From positions 17,020,592 to 17,038,091 of the forward strand of contig NC_135554.1 of assembly GCF_964340395.1 (NCBI RefSeq): 17,500 nt of DNA, written 5' to 3'. Shown here in pieces: positions 1 to 11,975 of this stretch. The notes under the pieces are model-generated. The model was not told the origin of the DNA. It was given only the letters and a program-made list of their open reading frames with translations, and made no database searches. A program made the translations under genes and the position numbers. This stretch comes from Glandiceps talaboti. Taxonomy: Eukaryota > Hemichordata > Enteropneusta > Spengelidae. The number at the start of each line of letters is the position of its first letter. Position 1 is the first letter of the stretch.

Positions 1-27
1 GTATGAATGTATGTATGTATGTATGTG
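1..27. repeat. (ATGT)n tetranucleotide microsatellite, cut by window edge
   Basis: About five ATGT units with one GAAT interruption start at the left edge, so the true length is unknown. The motif recurs at 15.8 kb in the same orientation and, as its complement, at 4.03 and 16.2 kb. Confidence 0.85.
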
Positions 28-2620
28 ATTTTATCATTTTCTGACGAATTAATGTTACAGTAGTGTTATTGTAATGTCAAGATTGCAAATACAAATAGTT
101 TGAAAAAAGTGTCTCCTCGATAGAATGTTCATTACTTTGAACAATGAAAGGAAGACTTCGAGAGTCGAGACATGCTGCTGGGGTTGAATGAAGGAATCAC
201 ACAAAAGTTTGGTCAACCTATTTCAATCTGAAGTACGCATTTCAATAAATTTAAAATAAAGTGGAGATTGGATGTGGCCATAGAAAAAAGAAAATCCTTT
301 TTAAAAAAAATGAAAACTGGCATCATTTAATTTATGCTATAATTCTGCTATATGGTTGCAATTTATCATACTGCAAGAGTAATCTATAAACTTACTATAC
401 ACACTAACAGTTATGAGCTGATAAATGAAAAACATTACTTAAAAAATAGATTTAAATCAGATGCACAGTTTCACATCTGTAAATTCCCTTGTCAAGGTTA
501 TTGTCGGTAAAAATGACTCATAATGGTGTATCATTCCCCGAAATGTCAAACGTTAGCTTTTGTTCTCACTGCATAACTTAGGTTTGTAAGTTATGGGATG
601 TATTTGTCCGCAATCATTTTATAGAAGTTATTCAATCGATAGCGTCAACAAATTGTATTTCATTCATTCATTAATGAAAAAAAACTAAAATTCCCTTTAT
701 ATGATAACTTTTTATCCTGATATCATTGCATCTAGTGCCTGCTGATGCCTGGTTTACATTCAGCCAGCATGTTCACTAAGGTAGCGAATGGTAGCGATAT
801 GTAACGGAAGAGTTGCCAGACTCTAAACCTTCTCGGACGCCTTGTTTTCTTTTGAAATATATTGATACAGTACAATTTTCTTGAAAGGTTTCATTTCGAA
901 TATATTTACACATGTTTTCAAAACATTCGATAACCCGTGGATTATAGTATACTGTCGGATGAGAACAGGTAAACGGTGTGTTACATGTACTTACGTTTAA
1001 TCGATGACGAGATTATGTTACATATATGTACGGTTTTGAACGTCAGTGTCGGTAGCCAAATTGAGACTCAAGTTGGATCTCTGGTTGAAAAGCTAGATGA
1101 TAACAGAAAGGGTGGTTCCGACGATTATTAAATCCTCACAAAAGACATATCGGAAGTGGGTTTCAAGTTCTTGAAACTGTAGATGTACATACCTCAAGAG
1201 TTCACACAAAGTTCACACAAAAAAAGATTTCAAAGGTACAGAAGATGTTCAATCATCAAAAAGCACAGATCAGAATGTTGCATGGAGCTGTCTTTTTTCT
1301 GATGGCATATAGTATCGTAATTCACGGAAGTCGTTTTTTAGTGAACTGCAACCGGACAGCTTTTAAGCCACTATAGTGTGGAATTTGGACTGCAATCTCG
1401 ACGATTGCTTTCACCGATCTGGTATTTTTTCTAAAGTTGTTTTCCAACGATATCAATTGAAAGAACGGTTGACGGAGTTTTGTATTAAGGCGCTGCTGTC
1501 AAAACTTGTGTATCAAATCGACGATTTTCCTGTCAAATTCTCACGATGTTGTAATTTCGACTTTAAAATCCCAAGTTCGGAAGTGTTTCATACCTGTGAA
1601 CCGCCAATAACTGCCATAGTGAATGCAATACTAGCTAACTATTGCCCTATGACATCATCAAGAGAACAGAACGTTACGTTTCAATCTTCCTCTCCAATTA
1701 TATTAGCAGCAGAACGTCAATTTGTGATCTCATTTCAGTTACCAATAGCGCATGCAATGTTAAATATTTTCCTTTGCATTTGCCGAGTTTGAATGAAATC
1801 CACTTTTTAATGGGCAGGAAGCACACTCAGCATATTGAATGAACTGCGAAATCTTGCCTGACGGCTTTACAAACAAATGACGGTGGAACAAAAATAATAC
1901 TTTTCAAATTCCATGAAGACTTTTACACATACAACTAAATGTTCAGACTCCCTGGTTCAGACTACCTATGCCCTTCAAAATCTTCAAGTATGTGAAGATA
2001 TTTCTTCTCACCTTTCCTACCCACTATCTTTTCATAACCGATTTTTCTTGTTGTTGTTCCTCTCCTTGTTTCATACATAAGATACGAGTATATACGCCAT
2101 CGTTTTTGACCGTTATAATATGTATTTCGTTCACTACATACGTATATCATTGTATATATACTACATGACCTTTTTTTACATATACGGTGTTCATGTCTGC
2201 CATTAGCTATTGAAGTTAGTAGACGTGAGGGTATAGACTGTAGTCTGAGTTAATATTTGTACGTGTGCAAAACAATAAAGGTAAAAGATGAGTATCATTT
2301 CATTTTTGAATGCTTAGTGTACAATGATCTGAGATTGAAAAAAATATTCCGAAAGTTTTTGCACTGCATCCTAATCTTTGTAAATTTAACGGTTTAATAC
2401 GCTCCAAGGATTAAGTTGCCATTAGAAATTTGTCAGTGTATCTTTGTAAGGCTTTTCAGAGCTCTGTATAGAAAGACACTTTATTTGAAATTATTTAATT
2501 TTACTTATACGTTTATGTTGTAATTTCAACTTTTGTATATTATGTAATTAACAGTCTTAAAATTTCAAAGTATAACTTCGTTCAATTCTTTGCAAATGGA
2601 CTGGGGCCTGGAAACTCAAA
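28..2620. other. AT-rich non-coding stretch, no recognisable gene
   Basis: I see no protein family, tRNA, rRNA or transposon signature here. The longest open frame (1376-1792, 138 codons, + strand) has no motif I recognise, no obvious splice context and a composition typical of translated AT-rich DNA. A small direct duplication of an 11-base unit (GTTCACACAAA) lies at 1200-1221. Short AT-rich patches such as 2100-2165 are unremarkable. An unrecognised exon cannot be excluded. Confidence 0.5.
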
Positions 2621-2659
2621 TAATATATTTATATATGTGTGCGTGTATGTATGTATATG

Positions 2660-2716
<57 letters not shown>
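2621..2716. repeat. Compound (TA)n/(TG)n dinucleotide microsatellite
   Basis: A mixed TA/TATG segment runs into an uninterrupted TG run from about 2672 to 2716 (roughly 22 units). Alternating purine-pyrimidine TG runs can adopt Z-form DNA and are usually length-polymorphic. The short open frame across it is an artefact of the repeat. Confidence 0.95.
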
Positions 2717-2718
<2 letters not shown>

Positions 2719-3869
2719 GGTAGTATTACGACATTGTTTTCATCTAGCTACTCTTTGGTTTCTTGTTTTTATATCCCCTCTTAGGTAAGGTCGCAAAAGC
2801 TTTATTTTTTAACCAAAGACTAGTTTATCAAAACTAACATTTATTTGATTTTTTTCATTCTGCCTACATGTCCAGTTATCATCATTACATTATCATACAC
2901 AATTGTTTTGAAATTAGTTTTCGATCATGAACTTTAAGCCATCTCCATAGCAACCCGGCATTTATGCTATATAGTACAACTGCAACATCGGCTATGTATT
3001 ACTTTACTGGACTGTGTACTTTTTTATTGTTTAGGCATTGATGATTATGAATAGGCATTAGATAAACTTAGGCTTACACAAGACAGTGATACGCGGTACA
3101 ACAATGTCACTCTTCCATGTAGCAAAGGCTCTATTCATTGCGATTGTTTGTTTTGATTGTGGTTGCCTTGGTAATGGTTTGTTGTGGCAACATGTAGAAA
3201 AAAGGTAGTGTGAAACTTTTAGAGAACGACTTTCCACTTCATGATGCACGATCAATAAGTCTTCTGACATACACCATTATGCACATTCTTTTGTAAAACT
3301 ACCAAACGTAATATCTATTTTTTTTTTATTCATGGAAACATGGCATAACATCATTATGTTCTTATTTACAAACGGTGGAGTCTTTTATATTAACCGAGTT
3401 TTGAATACCACACCGAGTTGAAAGCTTTTTTTTTATTACAGCGGTAATAACGACATTAACCCGAAACAAAGTAGCATGGCATCCAAATGTGTGTTTTACC
3501 TGGAACATTATCGGCTATCATAATGTTTCAAAAGATATGCTACACAAATATAACCCTTTTTGAAAAGTTGACCCCATTACGTTTTGTTGAGATCTTTACC
3601 GAGAGAAACTCAGTACTACAGTTAATATGTACAAACACAACTGGGGGAAAACAGTGTCTGGAATTGCGTCAAATGATATTAAACTAATGTATTTCACTTG
3701 TTGCAAATACGTCAGGACGAATTGCGTAGGATTGTGATTGTGAACATACAGTATGTGAATATCTTACTTTAAAATGAATTAAAATTGTTGTACATGTATT
3801 TCCTAAGCTTTCATACAAAGTAAATGTCCAGATAATAGTAACAGGCAAGACATTCTAAAATGTGATCAT
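2717..3869. other. AT-rich non-coding stretch, no recognisable gene
   Basis: There are several homopolymer T runs (for example near 3320 and 3428) and short open frames at 3058-3270 (minus) and 3487-3687 (plus), neither with a recognisable domain. No RNA gene or transposon end was found by eye. Confidence 0.5.
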
Positions 3870-3870
3870 C

Positions 3871-3955
<85 letters not shown>

Positions 3956-3995
3956 GGCAGACAGACAGGCGGACCGACGGACCGACCGACCGACC

Positions 3996-4026
<31 letters not shown>

Positions 4027-4093
4027 GCATACATACATACATACATACATACATACATACATACATACATACATACATACATACATACATACA
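3870..4093. repeat. Compound (CAGA)n-(GACC)n-(CAGA)n-(CATA)n microsatellite
   Basis: A CAGA array (about 3870-3955) passes through a GC-rich core of GGAC/GACC/GACG units (about 3968-3998). It returns to CAGA (about 3998-4026) and then switches to CATA/ATAC (4028-4093). Neighbouring blocks differ by one base per unit, which suggests that point mutation followed by slippage built the mosaic. All six frames stay open because the period is four and no phase forms a stop. The overlapping 77-104 codon frames on both strands are therefore not genes. Confidence 0.97.
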
Positions 4094-4577
4094 AAAGCAC
4101 ATGAAATATCTAAATTCCCATCCAAATCACATGATATCCCTCAAACATATGTTTCTCTATTAACTACTGTAAACGTACCTCCTTCAAACTTCTATACACT
4201 AATGTTGTTAACAGATCTTCTGTTACGACGTACGTACGTTAGTAGACCAAATCATGGTTATGATGTCTGTAGCACTGTCATATACAGTGTGTGTATTTAA
4301 TCCGGAAGTGACAAAGTATGTGTTCACTTCTTATTGGTTAGCATGTTGGTATACCAGGAGAATTAAAGTTGACATTTCTAACATAATGGAAACCGAACAC
4401 GCTATAAATTTGAAGGTTTCTTGTTTTCTGTGTTTCTCTTATGTAAAATATGATTACGTCGACTTATTAAAGAAACTCCTAAAACCATGATTAAATTTGC
4501 ATAAAACAGATTGCAACTGAGTAATCGCTGAGTGTGTTGAAATTTTAACAAGCATAAGGATTCCAACAACGACGGAT
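4094..4577. other. Non-coding stretch, no recognisable gene
   Basis: The only structure seen is a short GTAC-rich patch (about 4228-4239). The 78-codon frame at 4254-4490 (+) has no recognisable motif. Confidence 0.5.
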
Positions 4578-4649
4578 GCAAATCTCATCATGATTGTAAA
4601 TTTCATCAAGGGTGTTAATTTCATCAAGAATGTCGATTTCATTAGTAAT
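4578..4649. repeat. 18-bp minisatellite, four diverged units
   Basis: Four consecutive 18-base units (4578-4595, 4596-4613, 4614-4631, 4632-4649) share a core close to AATTTCATCA, with substitutions but no indels. On the minus strand the units read as a six-residue period (MKSTFL, MKLTPL, MKFTIM, MRFASV) within an 85-codon open frame (4454-4711). The period is a multiple of three, so the frame is kept, but no family is recognisable. I treat it as a tandem repeat rather than a coding sequence. Confidence 0.8.
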
Positions 4650-5690
4650 AAATAAACACAAAAGAAGTATCTAGTGAAACCGATAAGTTTTAATCGATTA
4701 TTAGAATTCACAGCAAATATACCAGTGTAAAGGAACTTTGGAGGAAACCGAAGCGTAATTAATTAGTAATCTTTACAAGAATTTCTAATCAAGGGACGAC
4801 GTTCTGAGTATATCCAAGGCTGTATTGAATGTTATTAAATTACTGAGCAAATGATCTGTCTACCATCGATATAATTACTGTGTGCGACAGAATGTGTTTT
4901 CTCAGCTGCATGAGTATTTGCATATTGAAAAAAAAACTCAGAATCGACCAGATAAATTAATAAGTCACGAGTGAGGTTTGTTCTTCTTACACAAAAAAGC
5001 CACACTGGTGAAAACATACGGTAAATTAATAACATGGAAGGCAGTGCAAGAATTCAATTTAAATAAACGGGGAACGAAATCCTTTGTGTCTGTTACTAAC
5101 TATAATCTCATTTAGAGTTAGATTTTAAAAAAGTACTTTGATAAAAACCATTCAGTTCACCAGACTGTTTTGCCATTTCAATCAGACAGACACACGGTAT
5201 TAAAATAATGAACAGAAGTGAACAAAATGTATGTTGCTCCTTTTCATCGCGATGGGGAAGACTGTACATTGAAAGGAAAATCAATTACCTTCAGACAGTC
5301 AACCGACAGTGACTTTTTTAGTCTTGTTCGACAATTAATTGAATAGCAAAGATAACATGTACAATGAAGTTGGACGATGTAAATGAATCGAGGTATAGCA
5401 AGCTGCACTATCAACATTCTATATCAGTAATTTTCAACAGACTGGAGTCTACAATACATACATTAACACGCAAACCGATGAATATTTGTACGGTATGCCA
5501 TACGCTCACGTAGACCATTTCTTCGTCAAACAGAAGTGGCGATATAATAGGAGCACTGAACTGCTTCTTAAAAGAGAACACACACTTTCACAGCACGAAT
5601 TGTAATAAAATTTGCTACACATCTTCCTTCTAAGAATCATGGCAAAAACTGACAAGGTTTTTTTTTGTTAAACATCCTGGGAATATTAAT
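4650..5690. other. AT-rich non-coding stretch, no recognisable gene
   Basis: I found no conserved domain, RNA gene or transposon terminus. The minus-strand frame at 4835-5035 (66 codons) is not supported by any motif. Confidence 0.5.
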
Positions 5691-5693
5691 TAA

Positions 5694-6010
5694 TCATTTG
5701 CATATATAACGAGTATCGGTGTTATTTATTAGTCAATATCTTCAGAATCTGAAGAATGCAAGTTTCAAGTTTCAAATAATTTGGTACATATATGGATTGT
5801 CTAATAATAACTTGTTGATTGTATTGAGTTATTTGCATAATTAAGGGATTTTTTGGTAATTAAGCAATATCTCACGAATGCAAACTCTAGATCTGAATTC
5901 AATATAATTTGGACGTAAACTGTAACAAAACGCACGTGTCATATATAGCCAGTACGTTGAAGTAGTTTCTAATTTTAATGAGTCATTTACATAATTTTAA
6001 TGAAATTTAC
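5694..6010. repeat. Diverged tandem duplication, unit about 130-150 bp
   Basis: Landmarks recur in the same order. ATTTGCAT occurs at 5696 and 5831, with a diverged ATTTACAT near 5985. An AATATCT-like block followed by a GAATGCAA block occurs at about 5735-5761 and 5866-5882. An AATAATTTGG-like block occurs at about 5775 and 5903. The spacing is close to 130 bp between copies one and two and about 150 bp to the partial third. This suggests an old tandem repeat or a repeat-family monomer. I cannot assign a family. Confidence 0.55.
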
Positions 6011-8299
6011 CAAATAAGGAATAAACCATGTATGGTAGCTCAGAATTTTGCATTTTGATAATACGCATGGGAACAACAATTGAATGTTCTGCTTTTTAAT
6101 TTCCTTATGAGAGAGAATTTATGATTTTGAGAGACTTACCATTCATTTTTTGCCCAGACCATTTCAACGCTAATCAGTCAATACAACCTCTTTCCATAGA
6201 ATTATTTGTTTGTCTACTTCCTCGCATCTGGATTAGTCCGACCATTACCTAAATCTTACGATGTCTTTGTGATAAGTCGATTTAATCCCCTACTGTTACC
6301 GAAGCTACTTCTACCGCCAGGCATAACGATGTAATAAAGAGTACAGTATATCTAAAGAATGTCGATAATTGTGTTTCATGTTTTATCTATCATTTTATAC
6401 TGCTGTAGAAATCTGCGTGGTTGCTGCATTTTATTGATGTCTTGATATTTCCTTAATCTTTTGAAATTCCCTATCTCTGAACCCTCTCTCCTGTGTTTTC
6501 ACATATCTTGTCGATTGCCTTAGATCGTTCTGTCATTGCACGATATTCATGCATAGTTGTGTACACCAAGTGTACCCGTTGACGACTATATTGAATTCTT
6601 GGTACCTTGCTTAATAATAGCTTTTTACCTTATGCTAGGGGGTCAAATAGAACAAGACGGTCGACTAATTTTCACCCACGCCTATAGTAATGCATGTGAA
6701 GCAGGTGGAGCGGAAGTTATGATGTCGACCAAGATTCAGAAATCGAATGTTACTTATTTTTCTAATGCGCCTAGGCAGTAATATTGTATTTCAGGTACCG
6801 AGAATTCACTAAAGTACATGTATCAAAATAATTTGTACTGTCGGTTATTCTATTCATGTAAAACGACTAGTTGATAGTCAGATAACAATGAATCAATTTA
6901 AACGTACGGTGTTTTATACACATCTTAGGTGTAAAAAAAATTGTGTGGTGCCGATTACATTCAATTTTAAAATAGGTGGGGGTAGGTAGATTTTTTATTT
7001 TATTTTATTATATTTTTTTCATGTGTGAGTGTCTAGTTCAGGTTTTCATTGTTTTCCAAAAGGGTCTCTGTGTTGTTTATTTCTTCCTATCAGATGTACA
7101 GCTATTTATTGCGAGACTTCACGATTTTCACGATTTTATTATTATTTTTCTCGAATAAGTAAAAAAGGATTAGGGTCGGCGTGAACAACTAGGTGGGGTC
7201 GGGTAACCGGAACCAAAAACAAATTTTTTATTTGGCCTTACTGGTTTTTACGTTTGATAATGCCAAAATATTTTATTTTAACTACTACCTTGCTTCAACG
7301 ATTTGCCATGAATTGCACGGAAATATCTTTACAATATAGTGTACGTACTCACTGACGAGCATTTAAACAGGATGTTCTATTACCCGTTTTTTTTTAATAT
7401 TGTGTTAATCACGATGTCCAAGGAAGTGGTATCAGTGTTGGCAATATACAAAATTATAGTTATCAGATCGAACTAACTATCTCGGTTGTATGTACTATCA
7501 CGTCTATAAGACTACATATCGTGCCTTTATCGTATTAGTAGCAAGAAATTAATCCAAATAAGTCAATTCAGATTGAAAGATATGTATATAAGGATTTCCT
7601 CGTATGTGGGTTAATAAAGCATAGGCAGATATTAGAACGTGAATCTTCATTATGACCAGCTTTCTTGATATGAACACGGCTGGTTATTATCTAGTCGATG
7701 AATGGGCTTGTATATCGCAGTATTAGACTAGAATATCTTAATATCTATGGCGTAGGCAACTTTATCTCTACAGTTGGAGCTAATATTTTGTCAATAAATA
7801 TGGAACGGGAAAAAGGCAATAGATAAACAACAATATAAGATTCAAAACCGTGCTTTCACTCAAGATTTAAACTTGCCAGTACTCTACCTACAGATAACAT
7901 TGACCTCATTAACAGATACGATCTGTCTTTTTTTTAAATAATTAATTGACCATTTTAGTGAATAATGTCTTTTTGTTATTTGATGAAAATAAATGTCCTA
8001 GTTGAAGCTAGTTCAGGGTTAAGTGGGGGTATGATTAACAAGACAAATATTGATGTAAGGCTCCGCTCCTATACTATAATAGTGTATTAAGCACTTTTTA
8101 TATAGCACCTTACAACACTATTTCTTTTAGAGATAATGTTATTCGTTTTGTAAGTAAGACAGAGGGGTTTGCAGATTGGGGAATTATTTATTAATGTATA
8201 CACTTTATACCACAAAGTACTTCAAGTAATAATTTTAACTGCACAACACACTGACGCAAAGTGTATCGGAGAGTATATAACAAATATGATGTATATGAC
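6011..8299. other. AT-rich non-coding stretch, no recognisable gene
   Basis: No domain, RNA gene or clear transposon is visible. A 74-codon frame at 6557-6781 (+) shows no known motif. A G-rich patch of about 45 bases (7168-7212) beside A- and T-runs stands out in composition only. Confidence 0.5.
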
Positions 8300-8316
8300 T
8301 TTTTTTTGGGGGGGGG
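8300..8316. repeat. T8-G9 homopolymer junction
   Basis: Eight T followed directly by nine G form a sharp homopolymer junction. Such tracts are prone to length error in sequencing, so the exact count is uncertain. A single G run does not make an intramolecular quadruplex. Confidence 0.8.
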
Positions 8317-9288
8317 AGTCGACGGTACTATTTCTATGAGCGAATAATTTCAATAAGTTGTAGACATAATATCGGTGATGGAAGAGTCCTTACAACATTG
8401 AAAGAGTGACAGTACCAGGCAGTAGATGTGTGTTTTGGTTTTTAAGTACCTAATTTCAAACACAGGCTTTTGAAAAGTCCCTGGCAACGTCATGCATCAG
8501 TTGCCAATCCGATTACCTGAGAAGATATTCGGATTTTTAAAATAATGAAAGCGACAAAATCGCACTAATACTTATGAGTATTATATGAAGATACCCGGAT
8601 ATTGATAACACTAAGGTTTTGATTAATATTCACAGATTAATGTAATTAATAGAAGATTTTTGTACTTTTAGTCGATTTCTAAACGACATATCAAAAATGG
8701 GCAGTCCAACATGTGTCGAGAAGTGTTAAAAGCGTTCTAACTACACCCACCCAATAACTATTTCATTTCGAGCCACTTTCAATAATTGCTTCCAATTTCT
8801 AGCTATATTCCATATTCCATAAGTAGTTAAGCTTAAGCGCTATTAATATCAAGTGTAGTATTACTATTAGCGGGATGGAATATATATTTTTAATTCTACT
8901 GTTTAGAAGACACTCGTCCTACAAAAATTGTGCTCGTGAGGACAATACAAATATGAACAGCTGCTCATACATGAAACATTTCCGTACGATAAAAATGAAA
9001 ATACAAATACTAACTAAACATTCACTTAATGTTTCATTCTGCCTTTGAACTGACAGTTGTCTTTTTATACCAATATCATGCCACATATGTTTCGTTCACA
9101 ATATATACCAACAGCGTGTTGCTAAGGCATACCACATTCCATATTCTCTGATGTTCTTTCATTACATACAACATTACCCGTGATTGCAATCATATCCCCA
9201 ACAATTGCATGTACATACAGCTAATAATAGTCTCTACAACGATTCACCCTACGTTCAGATGACTTTTAGTGTCTGGAAACATATATTT
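8317..9288. other. AT-rich non-coding stretch, no recognisable gene
   Basis: I see no ORF of note and no repeat structure beyond scattered short AT words. Confidence 0.5.
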
Positions 9289-9380
9289 AATAATAATAAT
9301 AATGTTGGGTTCTTATATAGCGCTTTCCCACACTGTGCTTAAAGCGCTTTACAATTATTACCCCCGGCTCGGATCAGAAA
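9289..9380. repeat. Dispersed repeat with GCGCTTT hairpin and (AAT)n end
   Basis: An AAT run (9289-9303) precedes a segment containing AGCGCTTT (9319-9326) and its reverse complement AAAGCGCT (9341-9348). Between them is an inner CACA/TGTG stem (9329-9332 and 9334-9337), so the unit folds as a two-tier hairpin. It continues into ACAATTATTACCCCCGGCTC. From memory, near-identical TATAGCGCTTT...AAAGCGCTTTACAATTATTACC segments recur in many animal genomes. The AAT run would fit a tail of a retroposed element on the minus strand. Another AGCGCTTT at 9470-9477 may mean the element extends to about 9480. The family name is not certain to me. Confidence 0.7.
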
Positions 9381-10530
9381 TTTTCCTACGTCGAAAACGT
9401 CTGAAGTTATAGTATTATTTTCAAAAGATAAATCCTAAAAAACCATTAAGAAAACGAGTATACAACAGAAGCGCTTTGGGGTGTCACAAGGTGATCAGTA
9501 TTTACTAGTAGTTTGCCACAATTCGGTTACACGTATGTGTGTTTACGTATTCGTGTCTCTTGTTTAAAGCACCCAAGCATCAAAAGACAAAAAGTGTGAT
9601 GCAACGTAGATAGTAAAATTATCCTACCGTTCAAATACTCTAGTATAGCATTCCATGTGACATACATATCCTTCTACTTGGTTAGCTTGTCCACTTGATT
9701 GCCAAGCCAATGAAGCGCGACATCGCTATCATCTAACGCTAGAACATTTCCACGTTGTTAGATGTATTCACATTCGTTTTCATGCTGACATCAAGAGTCT
9801 GCGCAAAACTGGTTGCACTGTGTCGCGATTTGGTATCACGTGGCGTTGCTGATACCAACGATAAATCCTGTGGCTGTTGACAACCAACTGTTTCATTTTC
9901 AATAGCATATAACAATTTTTCTCGATTTTTGAAGTTAAATTGGTTTCCCGGAGATGTGAAAATTAAAAGTTATATCAACAAATCCTTGGGATTCAATTCC
10001 CCAAACTACGAAAATCATAACATTCTGATAGCTGTTGCGGTCTTTTAAGCACGTATGAAAATCCTTATTGCACGAAGTGTTTTGCTTAGTGATGGAATTC
10101 AGTTCTAAGAACACTTCAGCAGTAATACAATCAAGGCTTTCATATATCTACTTTGTTTGAGGTTGGGAACCCAATTTTGACTAAAATGGAATTTTCGAAG
10201 AAATTTACCTAATAAGGACTCACTTTTTACAACCGAATCTTAGTGAAAAGGGTTAAAGTGTAGATGGCACCGCAAGTAAATGTCATTATTTATATGTTTT
10301 TTTCCCGTTTTCATCAAGAAACGAGGGTTGTTATTTAAACAATCATAAGGTGAATGTCCTACAGACACACTGCAATAAATATTTAATATTGCTACTATTC
10401 TTAGCATCAGTGTATTCTTTCGTACACATACCTGCTGAAGTTAGCTTCAACAACAAAGATTAACAGCTACATTACATGATTATAGTTTTAGTATTCTATG
10501 TGAATACATGTGGGAAAATGTATTGATTAT
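9381..10530. other. Non-coding stretch, no recognisable gene
   Basis: Apart from the possible extension of the GCGCTTT repeat to about 9480, no conserved element, RNA gene or credible reading frame is visible. Confidence 0.5.
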
Positions 10531-10754
<224 letters not shown>

Positions 10755-11975
10755 ACTTTTTAATTAATATTACCGGTGTAAATTTGTGCCGACGTTGTTC
10801 TAAGTATTCTATATGAAACCAACATTTCTGTTTTATACGTCTAGACTATAACAAAACGGTTAGAGTTGATACTAGTAAACGGGGAACCTTAGCGACAGCT
10901 GAATACCCCCCGAACATCGAATTCCGAAACTATTAAACAAATCAAAAGAAGTCGCCTGGGGAATTGTGTAATTTAATTTTCGCTTCCAACTAAATATAGA
11001 AGAAAAGAATTTACTAGAGAACGAGTGAATGGGTTTCCTCAGTTCTTGTCAACTATATACGAAGGTCGTGCCTAATGGAAATGAAATTCGTGTAGAATAT
11101 TGAATATACCCGGTGAATCGTAAATGTATACATATGATTTGATTATGAAGACCATACTAGGACCGATCGTCGGTTGGTAAATTTTATGCTATGTACAGCA
11201 GCATTCACAGACTCTTCATTGTGTACGATTCTAGTCTTTATGCTCATTCTCTCCCGGTATGAGTCTCTCGCATTTCGCTTCAGAAAAAATCGGTCTTTAG
11301 AGAATCGTTTAGCCTTTCTTACATGTACAATTAAATCTGACACTGATATGAGTTGTTACCAGGGAGACCATTACAACACAATGTACAGGTTTTTCGAGAA
11401 ATATTTTCTATATTCTAGACTCAGATATTCCCTTTCATATGTTTACACAACACGTAATAATATTAAAAGACGTAAAGGCAGAGTGTCAAGCTCAAAAGAT
11501 TTTCATTTCCTTCTTTTACGATGCAGAATATATGTATCGTATCTGTGCTGATGCTATACATATAATGAAAGAGCTATTATTTGGCGATTTGACAAATAAC
11601 GAACTGTTTTGAATCGCCTTTGTTTCAGCTCACTGCCTTGGTTTACACATAAAATATCTGGATTCATAATTATTCGCAGCTACGGTCGACTTTCTATGTA
11701 ATAACCATATACTATGAAAACACAAATATCAAATCACCTCAAGACACGGGTCTGTCACTGTTTGTTTTTTTCGTTTATAATCTTTTTATGCGCTTACAGA
11801 GGCTGCAATGGATTTCTTGCTCCCCAGGAATTGAGGATGTTATACAGAATCGAACACTTTGCTAACATAGGTTTATGCCGAGGATATAATTCTACAAGAG
11901 CATGGTTACGACATCATTTGTGGAAGGCACTTTATAGTGTGCGGGTCTCATTGAACAGGTTACGGATTTTAAAAA
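10755..11975. other. Non-coding stretch upstream of the retrotransposon remnant
   Basis: Open frames at 11174-11551 (+, 125 codons), 11143-11343 (minus) and 11714-11986 (+, 90 codons) have no recognisable domain. I looked in the last of these for upstream reverse transcriptase motifs, such as the YADD region expected before the conserved segment at 11976, and saw none. The retrotransposon therefore appears 5'-truncated near 11975. Confidence 0.5.

Noticed and set aside
41-47. CTGACGA, a possible hammerhead core strand
   Set aside because: No GAAA after a helix II, and no closing helix I or cleavage triplet.
1376-1792. 138-codon open frame on the + strand, the longest in the window
   Set aside because: No recognisable domain, no splice or promoter context, and a second overlapping frame of similar quality. 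Length is plausible by chance in 17.5 kb.
3811-4125. Overlapping 77-104 codon frames with CLSV/CMYV and TDRQ/HTYI repeats
   Set aside because: They are translations of the CAGA and CATA tetranucleotide array, open in several frames on both strands because the motif has no stop in any phase.
6976-7158. 60-codon frame with hydrophobic start, considered as a small secreted peptide
   Set aside because: Hydrophobicity comes from T-rich DNA, and no cleavage-site pattern or conservation can be shown.
7352-7358. CTGACGA, a second possible hammerhead core strand
   Set aside because: The following bases do not form helix II and no GAAA occurs at the required position.
8300-8316. T8G9 tract as a G-quadruplex
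   Set aside because: Only one G run is present; four are needed for an intramolecular quadruplex.
11174-11551. 125-codon + frame, considered as upstream retrotransposon ORF or a receptor exon
   Set aside because: No YADD, endonuclease or transmembrane-family motif was found, and it does not connect in composition or motif order to the RT remnant.
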